Translations under genes and position numbers: made by a program | Source: an uncultured Lachnospiraceae bacterium | GTDB lineage: Bacteria; Bacillota; Clostridia; Lachnospirales; Lachnospiraceae | Assembly (NCBI GenBank): GCA_946552115.1 | Contig: CAMNRH010000021.1 | Coordinates: 1-50,502 of the forward strand | Reading direction: 5' to 3' | Length of the DNA stretch: 50,502 nucleotides | Shown: positions 17,121 to 26,075 of the stretch, piece after piece | Layout of the letters: each line of letters starts with the position of its first letter | How positions within the stretch are numbered: the stretch's first letter is position 1 | The notes under the pieces: model-generated | Told to the model about the DNA's origin: nothing | The model's database searches: none | The model's input: the letters and a program-made list of their open reading frames with translations, nothing else

Positions 17121-19679
17121 ATGAGCAGGGTAATAAGAAGAATATATGGAATTATTATGGGATTTGTCATACAGATTATATGTATGTACCGATGGATTCC
17201 GCTGGACGGCAAAGAGGCGACATGCCTGGAAGCTTTTTTGAATATTTTGCGTTCCGATAATACCAGGAGCGCGACTGCGGCAATTTATGAAAGAATGATG
17301 GCAGATGGAGGCGGGCCGGCGGATGATTTGTCGGTTTTTCAGTTTTTGGTTTTTACAGCTTCTCTGGCCATTGTTCAGATTTTAGGGCTGATTTATATAC
17401 CGTTTTCCTTTTTTGGACGGGGCTTGATGTTCTGCGGTGTTTCCGGCCTGATTTTTTGTATCATTCCATTGTTTAGCGTGGCAGAGCTGATGTATATGGT
17501 GGAAGACCCCTTGCAGATGATGTGCTATGTGGGGATTCTGCTGATAGCGGAGGCAGCCGTATTTATAGGCAGTAAATTGATAGAGCAGCTGAATGAAGCA
17601 AGCCGGGAGGCAAAAGCGCTCCGTGAGCGTGACAGGGCGTTTCGAAAGGACAGAAAAAGAAGACTTAAATTTAAGGGGAGATACAGCTCTTTGTTTTATC
17701 ATATCATTGGGGAAAACTGCAGCAGCCGGTGGGGCGATTATGTGACCTTTATTGCGGCGGGAAGTATTGCCGTCAGCTTTGTGATTGCCGGATTTGGTAT
17801 GTGGGCGCTTCTTAAGAGGCAGGAGCTGAATACAATACTTCTTAACTTTCTTGCCCTTTCGATGGTGATTTCGGTATTTTTGCTGGTGAACATTTTGCTG
17901 TTTTATTTGAAGAACCGGATGAAAGGCTATGGAATTCTTTTGAATCTTGGTATGAGGCGTATGACGCTCCGCTTCTATATGGCAGTGGAGCTGATCTGCT
18001 GTATTCTGTTGTCCGTGGCGTTAGGATTCCTTTTGGGGAACGGCCTCCTTTTCGGGTTGAAAACGTTATTGGCGAAAAGTTTCGGAGTGGAGGTAATCAG
18101 CGGGACGCTGACCGAAAGAACATGGATGCTGATATTTATCAGCATTGGCGTAATGTTTGTTGTGGCTCTCGTAATTACAAGGGATAATTATTATAATCCG
18201 GAGACGTCGGGAGCTGCGGACAGGGCGGTTATGGCGGAGCCGATAGGAGTAAAGTATAATATATTAAGTATTTTAACCGGCAGTGCGTTTGTCTGTGTGG
18301 CAATTCATTTTTTTACAGACAGAAAGGTTGGGGAAAGCCTGCTCTTCCCGGGCATCTTTTTAATCGGATGCTACTTTCTTCTTAAGAGCCTGTGGGGAAT
18401 TTTCCTGCGGTGTAAAAAAAGAATGAAAGCATTGTCCTATAAAAATATGCTGACAGACAATTATAAATATTACCGTTTTAAAACGACCTTTCGTTATATG
18501 TTTTTCTTAGCGGTCATGCACACGGTTATTTTGTTCGTATACGCTAAGGATATAGCGGCGGTGGCGACCGCGCAGAAAGCGGAAAACCTGTTCCCCTATG
18601 ATTATGTATGTATTGCGGACGAGGGGGATATGAAAGAGTTTGCAAAGCTTGAGAAGAAAGGATTTGTGGAAAGAAAGGCTTATCCGATGGTACGGGTCTG
18701 CAGTCCGGGACAGTCCGTTATATTTGTAAGTCCCGGCGAGGATTTAATTAATCATCAGCATATCGGCGTATCGGAAACGACATATCGGAAAATGTGTGAG
18801 GACGCGGGAATAAAGCCGGATAAATTCAGACTGTCTGAGGATGGAAGCACGGTTCATATTATTTATCAGCAGGATTCGGCGCAAAAGGCACATCCGATCA
18901 ATAATTTCCTGATGGAGGATAATCCTTTTCTCCGTGTGGGACAGCCGACGGTTATAAAAAGCGGAAAAGCTGCAACCGTATGGATTACCAGTGTAAAGGA
19001 GCTATATCCGGAACGAATCGTCGAGGGAGAAGAGGTTTCGATATTAACCGGCGCCGTATCACAGGGCGCGCATGAAAATATTGTTGTTTTTTCCGATACA
19101 TATATGGAAAAGGTTATGGCTGACGAGGCAAAGGAGCTGGTGCTTTTAAATCTCACATCCGGGAAAGCAAGGCCTGAGGTGGAGAAAACGCTTAACGCAT
19201 TCAAAGAAAGAAATGCGGAGGAGGAGAGCTATGACGCGGATGTAAAGGCTTATTATGACAAGTCAGAAATCGTTCCCCGGATAGCAAGAGAGCGCGCCAT
19301 GAATCTGGAGGTAAATATATTTATTATCGTTCTTTTTATGATTACCGGATTTATTATGCTTTATATGAAAACGGCCGCGGAGATGGAGGAACGTAAAAAA
19401 CAGCATACATATCTGGCTCTTGTGGGAATGGGGCCGAAAAAGAGGCATCGGCTTATATGGTCCGAGTTTTTAAGCTTTTTAGTTATACCGTTTATTATAT
19501 CAACAGCGATAAGCGCCGGATTTTTATGGGTGACAATTAAGCTCAGGATGTTCACGGCGGCAGAAACCGCGGCGTATATAAAGGGATGGGGAAAGCTTTA
19601 TGTGGTATACGTGTTGATACAGGCGGCCGGAATGCTTGCATTGGGATATTATACCGTTAGAAAGGTGGATAAGGAATGA
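17121..19679 (+). CDS. ABC transporter permease, FtsX/MacB-like, with N-terminal membrane extension
   Basis: An 852-residue membrane protein, longer than the usual 650-residue BceB-type permease. The first 150 residues hold about four hydrophobic segments that are not part of the standard FtsX core, then a basic linker (ALRERDRAFRKDRKRRLKFK). FtsX-type bundles follow: one near residues 205-360 (NILLFYLKNRMKGYGILLNL is the coupling region with LGMRR), a central pair, a large extracellular domain at about 480-710, and a last bundle ending in YVLIQAAGMLALGYYTVRKV. The ATPase gene overlaps its stop by 4 bases. Exporters of this class expel or sense antimicrobial peptides or lipids. Confidence 0.8.
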   Translation: MSRVIRRIYGIIMGFVIQIICMYRWIPLDGKEATCLEAFLNILRSDNTRSATAAIYERMMADGGGPADDLSVFQFLVFTASLAIVQILGLIYIPFSFFGRGLMFCGVSGLIFCIIPLFSVAELMYMVEDPLQMMCYVGILLIAEAAVFIGSKLIEQLNEASREAKALRERDRAFRKDRKRRLKFKGRYSSLFYHIIGENCSSRWGDYVTFIAAGSIAVSFVIAGFGMWALLKRQELNTILLNFLALSMVISVFLLVNILLFYLKNRMKGYGILLNLGMRRMTLRFYMAVELICCILLSVALGFLLGNGLLFGLKTLLAKSFGVEVISGTLTERTWMLIFISIGVMFVVALVITRDNYYNPETSGAADRAVMAEPIGVKYNILSILTGSAFVCVAIHFFTDRKVGESLLFPGIFLIGCYFLLKSLWGIFLRCKKRMKALSYKNMLTDNYKYYRFKTTFRYMFFLAVMHTVILFVYAKDIAAVATAQKAENLFPYDYVCIADEGDMKEFAKLEKKGFVERKAYPMVRVCSPGQSVIFVSPGEDLINHQHIGVSETTYRKMCEDAGIKPDKFRLSEDGSTVHIIYQQDSAQKAHPINNFLMEDNPFLRVGQPTVIKSGKAATVWITSVKELYPERIVEGEEVSILTGAVSQGAHENIVVFSDTYMEKVMADEAKELVLLNLTSGKARPEVEKTLNAFKERNAEEESYDADVKAYYDKSEIVPRIARERAMNLEVNIFIIVLFMITGFIMLYMKTAAEMEERKKQHTYLALVGMGPKKRHRLIWSEFLSFLVIPFIISTAISAGFLWVTIKLRMFTAAETAAYIKGWGKLYVVYVLIQAAGMLALGYYTVRKVDKE

Positions 19680-20437
19680 AAGTGATAATTAAAGCAGAAA
19701 AATTATGCCGTAACTATGTGATACCAGGCTCGGAGGAGAAAAAAGAAAAAGAAGAAATTCCTGTTATAAAAGGGATTGATTTGGAGGTTCAGGAGGGGGA
19801 ATTCGTAGGCATCATGGGAAAATCAGGCTGCGGCAAGACAACGCTGATTAAGGTGCTGGGCATGATTGATAAGCCTACGGGCGGTACGGTATTTTTTAAG
19901 GATATGGATACTAAGGATTTGTGGGCGGAGGAGCTTGCAGATATACGCCGCAGAGAACTGGGCTTTGTGTTTCAGGATTTTTACCTGATGGACAGCCTGA
20001 CGATTCGGGATAATATTGTACTTCCGATGGTTCTTGACAAGAAAAAAGCAAAGGAATGCCTGCAAAAGGGCGAGGAGCTTGCGGAGCAGTTCGGTATCAC
20101 GCATCTTTTGAAAAAACATCCTTATGAATTGTCCGGCGGTGAAAAGCAAAGGGTGGCTATCTGCCGCGCGCTGATTAATAATCCTGACCTTATTCTGGCG
20201 GATGAGCCCACCGGGAACCTGGATACAAAGTCCGGGGAAATCGTAGTAAACGAGTTTAAGCGTGTCAATGAAGAGCTGGGGAAAACGATTGTCATGGTAA
20301 CCCACGATCCTAAGATGGCGAGCAATTGTAAAAGAATTATATTTTTGCGCGATGGTCTGATTCTGGAGGATTTAAACCGGGAAACAGAGCAGGAAGAATT
20401 TTACGAAAAGATACTTGAGAAAATGAAAGATTTGTAG
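19676..20437 (+). CDS. ABC transporter ATP-binding protein (MacB/LolD/BceA type)
   Basis: A 253-residue ATPase with Walker A GKSGCGKTT, Q-loop FVFQDFYLMDSLT, signature ELSGGEKQRVAICRAL, Walker B LILADEPTGNLD and switch His in VMVTHDPKMAS. The ADEPTGNLDT stretch is the hallmark of the MacB/LolD/BceA group. It is translationally coupled to the permease at 17121. No two-component system of the Bce type adjoins; the kinase/regulator pair at 26076 is 5.6 kb away. Confidence 0.92.
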   Translation: MKVIIKAEKLCRNYVIPGSEEKKEKEEIPVIKGIDLEVQEGEFVGIMGKSGCGKTTLIKVLGMIDKPTGGTVFFKDMDTKDLWAEELADIRRRELGFVFQDFYLMDSLTIRDNIVLPMVLDKKKAKECLQKGEELAEQFGITHLLKKHPYELSGGEKQRVAICRALINNPDLILADEPTGNLDTKSGEIVVNEFKRVNEELGKTIVMVTHDPKMASNCKRIIFLRDGLILEDLNRETEQEEFYEKILEKMKDL

Positions 20438-20452
20438 GAGAAATTCTACGGG

Positions 20453-20502
20453 AAAGAGAGTTTATCTCTGCAGAGAATGCGTGCGGGGACAGGCTCTTTT
20501 TT
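20453..20502 (+). terminator. Possible terminator after the ABC ATPase
   Basis: AAAGAG (20453-20458) could pair with CTCTTT (20494-20499), followed by TTTG. The loop is long and contains a smaller hairpin, so this is a weak candidate. Confidence 0.4.
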
Positions 20503-20624
20503 GTTTGTGTGGGTTATAATTATGAATATAATTTATTTGCAGAATTCCTGTAACAAAATGTCGGTTTAGTTCTCTTATAGATACCTGATATAACGGAAAG
20601 CCCGTAGTAAGGAGGTGGAAAGAG

Positions 20625-21120
20625 GTGGATGATTTTGAAAAGATTTATGGGAAGTATATGAAAGCTGTTTATCATTTTCTTCTGAAACTTTCGAAAGATA
20701 CTCATGTTGCGGAGGAAATCACGCAACAGACATTTGTAATTGCATTAGAGAGGTTAGACACCTTTCGCGGAGAGTGTAAAATGTCGGTATGGTTATGCCA
20801 GATTGCCAAATATGAATATTATGCATGGCAGAGAAAAGCAAAAAGATATGAAACAGAGCGTTCCAATACGGCGGACAGAGCACAGGATATCGTTGGCGAC
20901 GCTGTAATAGCGAAGGAAGATTTTCATGAAATCATGCAGGCGGTACATGGACTTTCAGAGCCGTATTAAGGAAGTGTTTTTATTGCATGTGATGGCGGAG
21001 ATGTCTTATCGCGATATAGGAGAGCTATTTCGGAAAGGGGAGAGCTGGAGCAGGGTTACCTATTACCGGGCAAAGAAAAAGATTTTGGAAAAACTGGGAG
21101 GTGCGGAGAATGAAGTGTGA
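20625..21120 (+). pseudogene. ECF-type RNA polymerase sigma factor, split by a +1 frameshift
   Basis: Residues 1-114 are a sigma-70 region 2 (KLSKDTHVAEEITQQTFVIA, then TFRGECKMSVWLCQIAKYEY) and linker, ending HGLSEPY followed by TAA. In the +1 frame the protein continues at once with KEVFLLHVMAEMSYRDIGEL and GESWSRVTYYRAKKKI, the region 4 helix-turn-helix. EPY-KEVF is the normal family junction, so one extra T near 20968 breaks the gene. A GGAGGTGG ribosome site precedes the GTG/ATG region. The next gene is a zinc-finger anti-sigma factor, itself frameshifted. The upstream TGTAAC/TTATAG sequence at 20550-20580 may be an ECF autopromoter, which I cannot confirm. Confidence 0.8.
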
Positions 21121-21663
21121 GGTTATCAGAGATTTATTACCTGTGTATGTTGAAAATGTATGCAGCTGCGAGACAAGAAAAATAGTGGAGGAGCATCTTG
21201 AAGTCTGCGTACAGTGCAGAACGGAGTATGAAGAGATGAAAAAAAATATTTTGCCTGGGAAACGGTATATTATGATGAAAAGGCGCTGATGGAAAAAGGA
21301 AAGAAGTCTATGATGACCTATATGGAGGATAGAATATACAGATGGTGGATATTGGGGGATACTGTTTTAAATTTACTTTTAATTATCTATGCCTTTATCT
21401 GGGGAGCGGGAAATATCCGTCAGGAAAACACATATGAATTACTGTTGCTTATATTAGCGATTGTAGCCGTCGGGAAATTTTTGGTCTGTGATATTATTTA
21501 CTGGTTCAGATATCTGGGAAACCGAAAGAATATGGAGGCGACAATTATTAGTAATATGGTGAAAATATCTATTTGGCTCAAGGCGGCAGTTCTGGTTTGT
21601 GTATTGATAGCCGCGATAGTCCTTGGGTTTCATGCGATGAAAGAGATTCCTTTTATCTGGTAA
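21110..21663 (+). pseudogene. Anti-sigma factor with zf-HC2 zinc finger, interrupted at an A8 run
   Basis: The N-terminal part KCEVIRDLLPVYVENVCS with the H-x3-C-x2-C zinc motif (EEHLEVCVQCRTEYEEM) is a typical anti-sigma domain. The frame ends at 21289 (MMKRR then TGA). In the -1 frame the sequence reads KKKYFAWETVYYDEKALMEK and runs on into a membrane protein with three hydrophobic segments ending at 21663. The switch lies at eight A (21239-21246) after ATG. Nine A, or a -1 ribosomal slip on A-AAA-AAA, gives one continuous protein of about 184 residues. It overlaps the sigma gene by 11 bases. Confidence 0.75.
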
Positions 21664-21724
21664 AGAAGAAAGGGTTGAAAAGTAAAAGAAAGACCGGGAA
21701 AACATGGATAAATCTCGAAAAGCC

Positions 21725-21753
21725 TTGAAAAGATGCGCTTAAAATGGTATATA
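21725..21753 (+). promoter_or_regulatory. Promoter of the surface-protein gene
   Basis: TTGAAA (21725-21730) and TATATA (21748-21753) are 17 bases apart in the gap before the large surface protein. Confidence 0.5.
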
Positions 21754-21800
21754 TATTTATATATGAGTTTTTTTAGTCAAGGTAAATTCGGGAGGAATTT

Positions 21801-24485
21801 ATGAATAAAAAATATATGCGGAGAAAAACATCTCTGATTTTAATAATGATATTGACGGCGGGGATTGCGACGCCATTGTTTGGAAACCGTGAGCTTGCTG
21901 TAAAGGCGGCGGGAGAGGATCCGTCTGTTCGTTATTTTGCTACGAAGGAACAGCTGATGAGCCATAATTGGTGCGGTACGCAGGGGCAGGATGCGACGGG
22001 GTATCTGAATTTCGGAAAAGAGAAGAGCACGGGCGCCGTTAAAAAGTGGTATATTATAGGGAAAGACAAGGGTACCGCGAAGGATAATGTGATATTATTT
22101 TCCCGTGACGAACCGAATGACAGTGCGGCATATTTCTGGAACAGCGGTCTCTCCGATTCAGAACTGTCGGGGGCTTATTGGGATAAGATAAGCGGGGAGA
22201 GAGAATTTTCGAATGGGATAAAGACAGAGACGGAAAATCTGGAATATAAAGACGGTTCGAACCCCAAAAAGGTATATGTAAATCATTACGGCGTCAGTGA
22301 CATACGAAAGAAATTTCTTGAACGGGAAAAGGATGAAGCTCTTTTTTCAAAGGCGGAGCAGAGTCTGATGCTTTCCACAAAAATAAGCACGACGGATACT
22401 CTTAATAACAAGATTTATACCGTTACGGATAAGCTGTATGCACCGGCGACGAATGGTAAGGACGATTACTTATTATTCGGAAGCGGAGAAGCTGAGGAAG
22501 ATATGATAAAGGCGTATCCGAAAGGGGCATATCCGTCTTATCTATGGACGCGTACGCCGTCCGCTAATTATTATCAGGCATATGTATATGACATTCCCAC
22601 TATGAAGCTTGTGGGAGGTACAGAGGTTTTTAAAGTTTTTGAGCATTTTCAGCCTGCGTTTGATTTGGATTTGACAGATGTTCTTTTTGCATCTGCAGCG
22701 CCCACAAAGAGAGCTGTCCGCAAAGAAACGTTAACGACGGCGGATGCGTTGGAGCTCCGGCTGGACGGAAAGAATAAGCTTCCGGATGCAAGCGTAAGCT
22801 TTACGAACGACAGGATTCGTTATAACGGCGCGTCGGGGAGCGCATATCTGGTAGTGCAGGGGCGGGCAAAGGATAAGGACTGGTACTGCGAGATTCCGGC
22901 GTCGGGCGGACAGCAGACGGTTGAGTGGGAGACGGTAAAGCAGGAGCTGCCGGCTGTACTCGGGGACGAGACAGGTTTTTCCAAATGTAAGGTATGGCTG
23001 GAAACTACGGACACATCGGATGGTTTCACATATGCCGTTTCAGGAACAAATGAAACAGAGCCGGAAGAGAATAAGGAGATTACATCCGTTAATATTACCG
23101 ACATTGAGAAACCAGATCCGGAAAAGGTATTCGATATATCCGCCGTATGTGATACGGAAGGGGTGGCAAGTCATACGCCGTCCGTAAAATGGTATGAGGA
23201 GGACGGGAAGACAGAGGTTGCCGGGGCAAATCCGGAATATGAAAAGAAATATGTGGCGTCTATTGAGCTGAAAGCGGATTCCGGCTATACGTTTGCAGAT
23301 AAAGTGACTGCGACTGTGAATGGGGAAACAGCAAAAATCTCGGTAGATACAGATAAAAAGACGGTAACTGTAACCTATGAATTTGAGGTGGGGCCGAATC
23401 TGCCGAGGATTAAATTTGATGTGGACGCTTTTAGCGGACAGTATGACGGGCTGCCGCATTCCCTGACAGTGTCGCTTAATACCGCGGCGGATGTGACGAT
23501 AAGTTACGGTGAACGGGGCAGTGACGGAAAGGTTGATTATACCAGGTTTGGATCGAATCCGCCGGAATACATAAAAGCCGGAAAATATCCGGTGTATATC
23601 AAACTGGAAAGCGACGGCTATGCCCCGGTAGAGGATTATGAGGCGACGATAACGATTAATCCCCGTCCGATTACGATTGCTCTGGAGGACCAGGAGGTCG
23701 TATGGAGAAAGAATCTTCCGGTGGCGAGAGACAAATATAAGATAACCAAAGGGGAATTGGCATCAGGCGATAAGATCGCAGATGTGAATATCACTGCGGG
23801 TCCGAGTAACCTGAAAGCGGGAGAGACCGGATGGATTGCCCTGTTTAACGGTGACGTAAAAATACGCAATGATGAGGGAGAAGACGTATCGGACTGCTAT
23901 CTTGTCACGAATGAACGCGGGAAGCTCACCGTGCTGCATAACGCCTCGCTTCCGCCGTTGGACATTACGGTTGACAAGACAAAGAAAGAATATACGGTCG
24001 GGGAAGAATTGAATATTGACGACCTGACGGTTACCGTACGGTATGAGGACGGCTATACGGAAGAGGTGGCGGGCTTTACGACGAACGCTGAGGACATTGA
24101 TATGTCAACGCCTGGGGAAAAGACACTGGTTGTAACCTATCAGGGGGAGGATAATGAAATTACGATTCGCGTTGTTAAGAAATCCGACGGTAATGGCAGT
24201 GACAGCGACGATAAGAAAAAGGATGACGACGATAAAAAGAACAGTGATAAGAAAAACAATTCGTCCGGCAGCGGAACGAAAGGTACCTCCGGCGGGTCGG
24301 GAAATAAGTCCGGAAGCTCAGGTAAAACATCGGGAACAGGTATCGGCGGTCTTATATCGGCAGTACAGACCGGAGACGCCAGTCCGATTATGCTGTCGAT
24401 TCTGGCGGTGATTGGCTCGGAGCTTACGGCTATCGGTGTTTTGTCATTTAAGACGTTTAGAGGAGGCAGAAAGAAAAAAGGGTAA
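21801..24485 (+). CDS. Large secreted, cell-wall-attached protein with Ig-like domains
   Basis: An 894-residue exported protein. Residues 1-37 form a signal peptide ending near VKAAG. Residues 45-300 look like a DUF6273-type domain (WYIIGKDKGTAKDNVILFSR, SAAYFWNS, LWTRTPS). Then come beta-sandwich modules, including an MBG-like repeat (ATITINPRPITIALEDQEVV) and a bacterial Ig-like group 3 domain (EYTVGEELNIDDLTVTVRYE, GEKTLVVTYQGEDNEITI). A Lys/Asp/Ser/Gly-rich spacer follows at about 800-850. The end is VQTGD, a hydrophobic segment and RGGRKKKG, which fits a non-canonical sortase signal. Likely an adhesin or matrix-type surface protein; no enzyme domain is visible. Confidence 0.8.
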   Translation: MNKKYMRRKTSLILIMILTAGIATPLFGNRELAVKAAGEDPSVRYFATKEQLMSHNWCGTQGQDATGYLNFGKEKSTGAVKKWYIIGKDKGTAKDNVILFSRDEPNDSAAYFWNSGLSDSELSGAYWDKISGEREFSNGIKTETENLEYKDGSNPKKVYVNHYGVSDIRKKFLEREKDEALFSKAEQSLMLSTKISTTDTLNNKIYTVTDKLYAPATNGKDDYLLFGSGEAEEDMIKAYPKGAYPSYLWTRTPSANYYQAYVYDIPTMKLVGGTEVFKVFEHFQPAFDLDLTDVLFASAAPTKRAVRKETLTTADALELRLDGKNKLPDASVSFTNDRIRYNGASGSAYLVVQGRAKDKDWYCEIPASGGQQTVEWETVKQELPAVLGDETGFSKCKVWLETTDTSDGFTYAVSGTNETEPEENKEITSVNITDIEKPDPEKVFDISAVCDTEGVASHTPSVKWYEEDGKTEVAGANPEYEKKYVASIELKADSGYTFADKVTATVNGETAKISVDTDKKTVTVTYEFEVGPNLPRIKFDVDAFSGQYDGLPHSLTVSLNTAADVTISYGERGSDGKVDYTRFGSNPPEYIKAGKYPVYIKLESDGYAPVEDYEATITINPRPITIALEDQEVVWRKNLPVARDKYKITKGELASGDKIADVNITAGPSNLKAGETGWIALFNGDVKIRNDEGEDVSDCYLVTNERGKLTVLHNASLPPLDITVDKTKKEYTVGEELNIDDLTVTVRYEDGYTEEVAGFTTNAEDIDMSTPGEKTLVVTYQGEDNEITIRVVKKSDGNGSDSDDKKKDDDDKKNSDKKNNSSGSGTKGTSGGSGNKSGSSGKTSGTGIGGLISAVQTGDASPIMLSILAVIGSELTAIGVLSFKTFRGGRKKKG

Positions 24486-24513
24486 GAAAACCTGAAAAAA
24501 TCCTGTATCTGTA

Positions 24514-24542
24514 TTGACATATCTACTTAAACGGTGTAGAGT
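24514..24542 (+). promoter_or_regulatory. Promoter of the metK leader
   Basis: TTGACA (24514-24519) and TAGAGT (24537-24542) are 17 bases apart, about 35 bases upstream of the riboswitch. Confidence 0.65.
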
Positions 24543-24576
24543 ATGTGGCATAGAAAACAAATAAATATCAGACTTT

Positions 24577-24676
24577 CTCTTATTCAGAGCAGTGGAGGTA
24601 CAAAGGATCTGTGAAGCTGCGGCAACCCCGGAGAGCCGGAAGGTGCCAACCTGAGCGAGTATTCGAACAATAAGAG
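24577..24676 (+). ncRNA. SAM-I (S-box) riboswitch
   Basis: The P1 stem pairs CTCTTATT (24577-24584) with AATAAGAG (24669-24676). Conserved cores are present: AGAGCAGTGGAGGTAC, CTGTGAAGCTGCGGCAACC and GGTGCCAACCTGAGCGAG, matching the GAGG, TGAA-CC-GGCAACC and GGTGCCAA blocks of S-box leaders. Binding of S-adenosylmethionine should stabilise this fold and favour the terminator hairpin downstream, shutting off metK when SAM is plentiful. Confidence 0.95.
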
Positions 24677-24694
24677 GATTGATTATGCAAGATA

Positions 24695-24727
24695 AACAGT
24701 CCGCTTATAGCGGACTGTTCTTTATAT
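24695..24727 (+). terminator. Riboswitch expression-platform terminator
   Basis: AACAGTCCGC (24695-24704) and GCGGACTGTT (24710-24719) form a perfect 10-bp stem with loop TTATA, followed by CTTTATATT. It lies between the SAM riboswitch and metK and is the likely regulated terminator. Confidence 0.88.
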
Positions 24728-24807
24728 TACAGAGAAATATACTATGTTTTTCTATAATATAAAGCCCTCAGGGAGAAAGCTGAGAAAGAAAGGAAAGAGG
24801 TATACCT

Positions 24808-25995
24808 ATGGAAAAATTTTTATTTACTTCAGAATCAGTAACAGAGGGACATCCGGACAAAATGTGTGATCAGATTTCAGATGCGATTCTTGACGCGCTT
24901 ATGGAGAAAGACCCGATGAGCCGTGTGGCATGCGAGACATGCACCACAACAGGACTTGTGCTGGTTATGGGTGAGATTACGACAAATGCCTATGTGGATA
25001 TCCAGAAAATCGTAAGAGATACCGTGCGTGAAATCGGTTATACAAGGGCGAAATATGGCTTTGATGCAGAGACATGCGGCGTTATGGTGGTTCTTGACGA
25101 GCAGTCTAAGGACATTGCGCTGGGTGTTGACAAGGCTCTTGAGGCGAAAGAAAATAAGATGTCTGAGGAAGAAATCGAGGCGATTGGAGCAGGAGATCAG
25201 GGTATGATGTTCGGCTATGCTTCCGACGAGACGCCGGAGCTTATGCCGTATCCGATTGCGCTGGCGCATAAGCTTTCCAGGAGGCTTACGGAGATCCGTA
25301 AGGACGGTACGCTTACTTATCTGAGACCTGACGGCAAGACACAGGTTACGGTTGAATATGACGAGTCAGGAGTTCCGAAGCGTCTGGACGCGGTCGTCCT
25401 CTCTACACAGCACGACCCGGAGGTGACACAGGAGCAGATTCATAAGGATATTAAGAAATATGTATTTGATGCGATCATTCCCGAAAATATGGTAGATGAG
25501 GATACAAAGTTTTTCATTAATCCGACAGGACGTTTCGTTATCGGAGGTCCTCACGGGGACAGCGGCCTTACAGGACGTAAAATTATTGTAGATACCTACG
25601 GCGGCATGGCGCGTCACGGCGGCGGTGCATTTTCCGGAAAGGACTGCACAAAGGTAGACCGTTCCGCAGCGTATGCGGCCCGTTATGTGGCAAAAAATAT
25701 TGTTGCGGCAGGTCTTGCCAGAAAATGTGAAATCCAGCTCTCCTACGCAATCGGCGTTGCACATCCGACTTCTGTTATGGTAGATACCTTTGGGACAGGA
25801 AAGGTTTCTGATGAGAAGCTGGTAGAGATTATCCGTGAGAATTTTGATCTTCGTCCCGCAGGTATTATCAAGATGCTTGACCTTAGAAGACCGATTTACA
25901 AACAGACGGCGGCATACGGACATTTTGGACGGACAGACGTAGAACTTTCCTGGGAGAAAACAGATAAGGCAGAGGCATTAAAGGCATATTTATAA
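24808..25995 (+). CDS. metK: S-adenosylmethionine synthetase
   Basis: A 395-residue enzyme that makes S-adenosylmethionine from methionine and ATP. Family signatures are clear: [20 protein letters not shown] at the start, [12 protein letters not shown], the ATP/phosphate loop [20 protein letters not shown], and [19 protein letters not shown]. The length is normal. AAGGAAAGAGG precedes the ATG. It is monocistronic, with a SAM riboswitch and terminator in the leader and its own terminator after it. Confidence 0.98.
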   Translation: MEKFLFTSESVTEGHPDKMCDQISDAILDALMEKDPMSRVACETCTTTGLVLVMGEITTNAYVDIQKIVRDTVREIGYTRAKYGFDAETCGVMVVLDEQSKDIALGVDKALEAKENKMSEEEIEAIGAGDQGMMFGYASDETPELMPYPIALAHKLSRRLTEIRKDGTLTYLRPDGKTQVTVEYDESGVPKRLDAVVLSTQHDPEVTQEQIHKDIKKYVFDAIIPENMVDEDTKFFINPTGRFVIGGPHGDSGLTGRKIIVDTYGGMARHGGGAFSGKDCTKVDRSAAYAARYVAKNIVAAGLARKCEIQLSYAIGVAHPTSVMVDTFGTGKVSDEKLVEIIRENFDLRPAGIIKMLDLRRPIYKQTAAYGHFGRTDVELSWEKTDKAEALKAYL

Positions 25996-26015
25996 AATTT
26001 TAATAAAAGTTTATG

Positions 26016-26042
26016 GGCGCTTTCGTGTGAAGCGCCTTTTTT
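26016..26042 (+). terminator. Terminator after metK
   Basis: GGCGCTT (26016-26022) pairs with AAGCGCC (26030-26036), a perfect 7-bp stem followed by TTTTTT. Confidence 0.9.
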
Positions 26043-26075
26043 CGTGCTATACTTTATTCACGGAGGGATATTTGT

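Noticed and set aside
20550-20580. ECF-type autoregulated promoter (TGTAAC ... TTATAG) before the sigma factor
   Set aside because: Plausible by position, but the boxes do not clearly match a known ECF consensus, so I did not list it as a feature.
25366-25923. A 185-codon open frame antisense to metK
   Set aside because: Shadow of a highly conserved gene; no start signal and Cys/Arg-rich nonsense composition.
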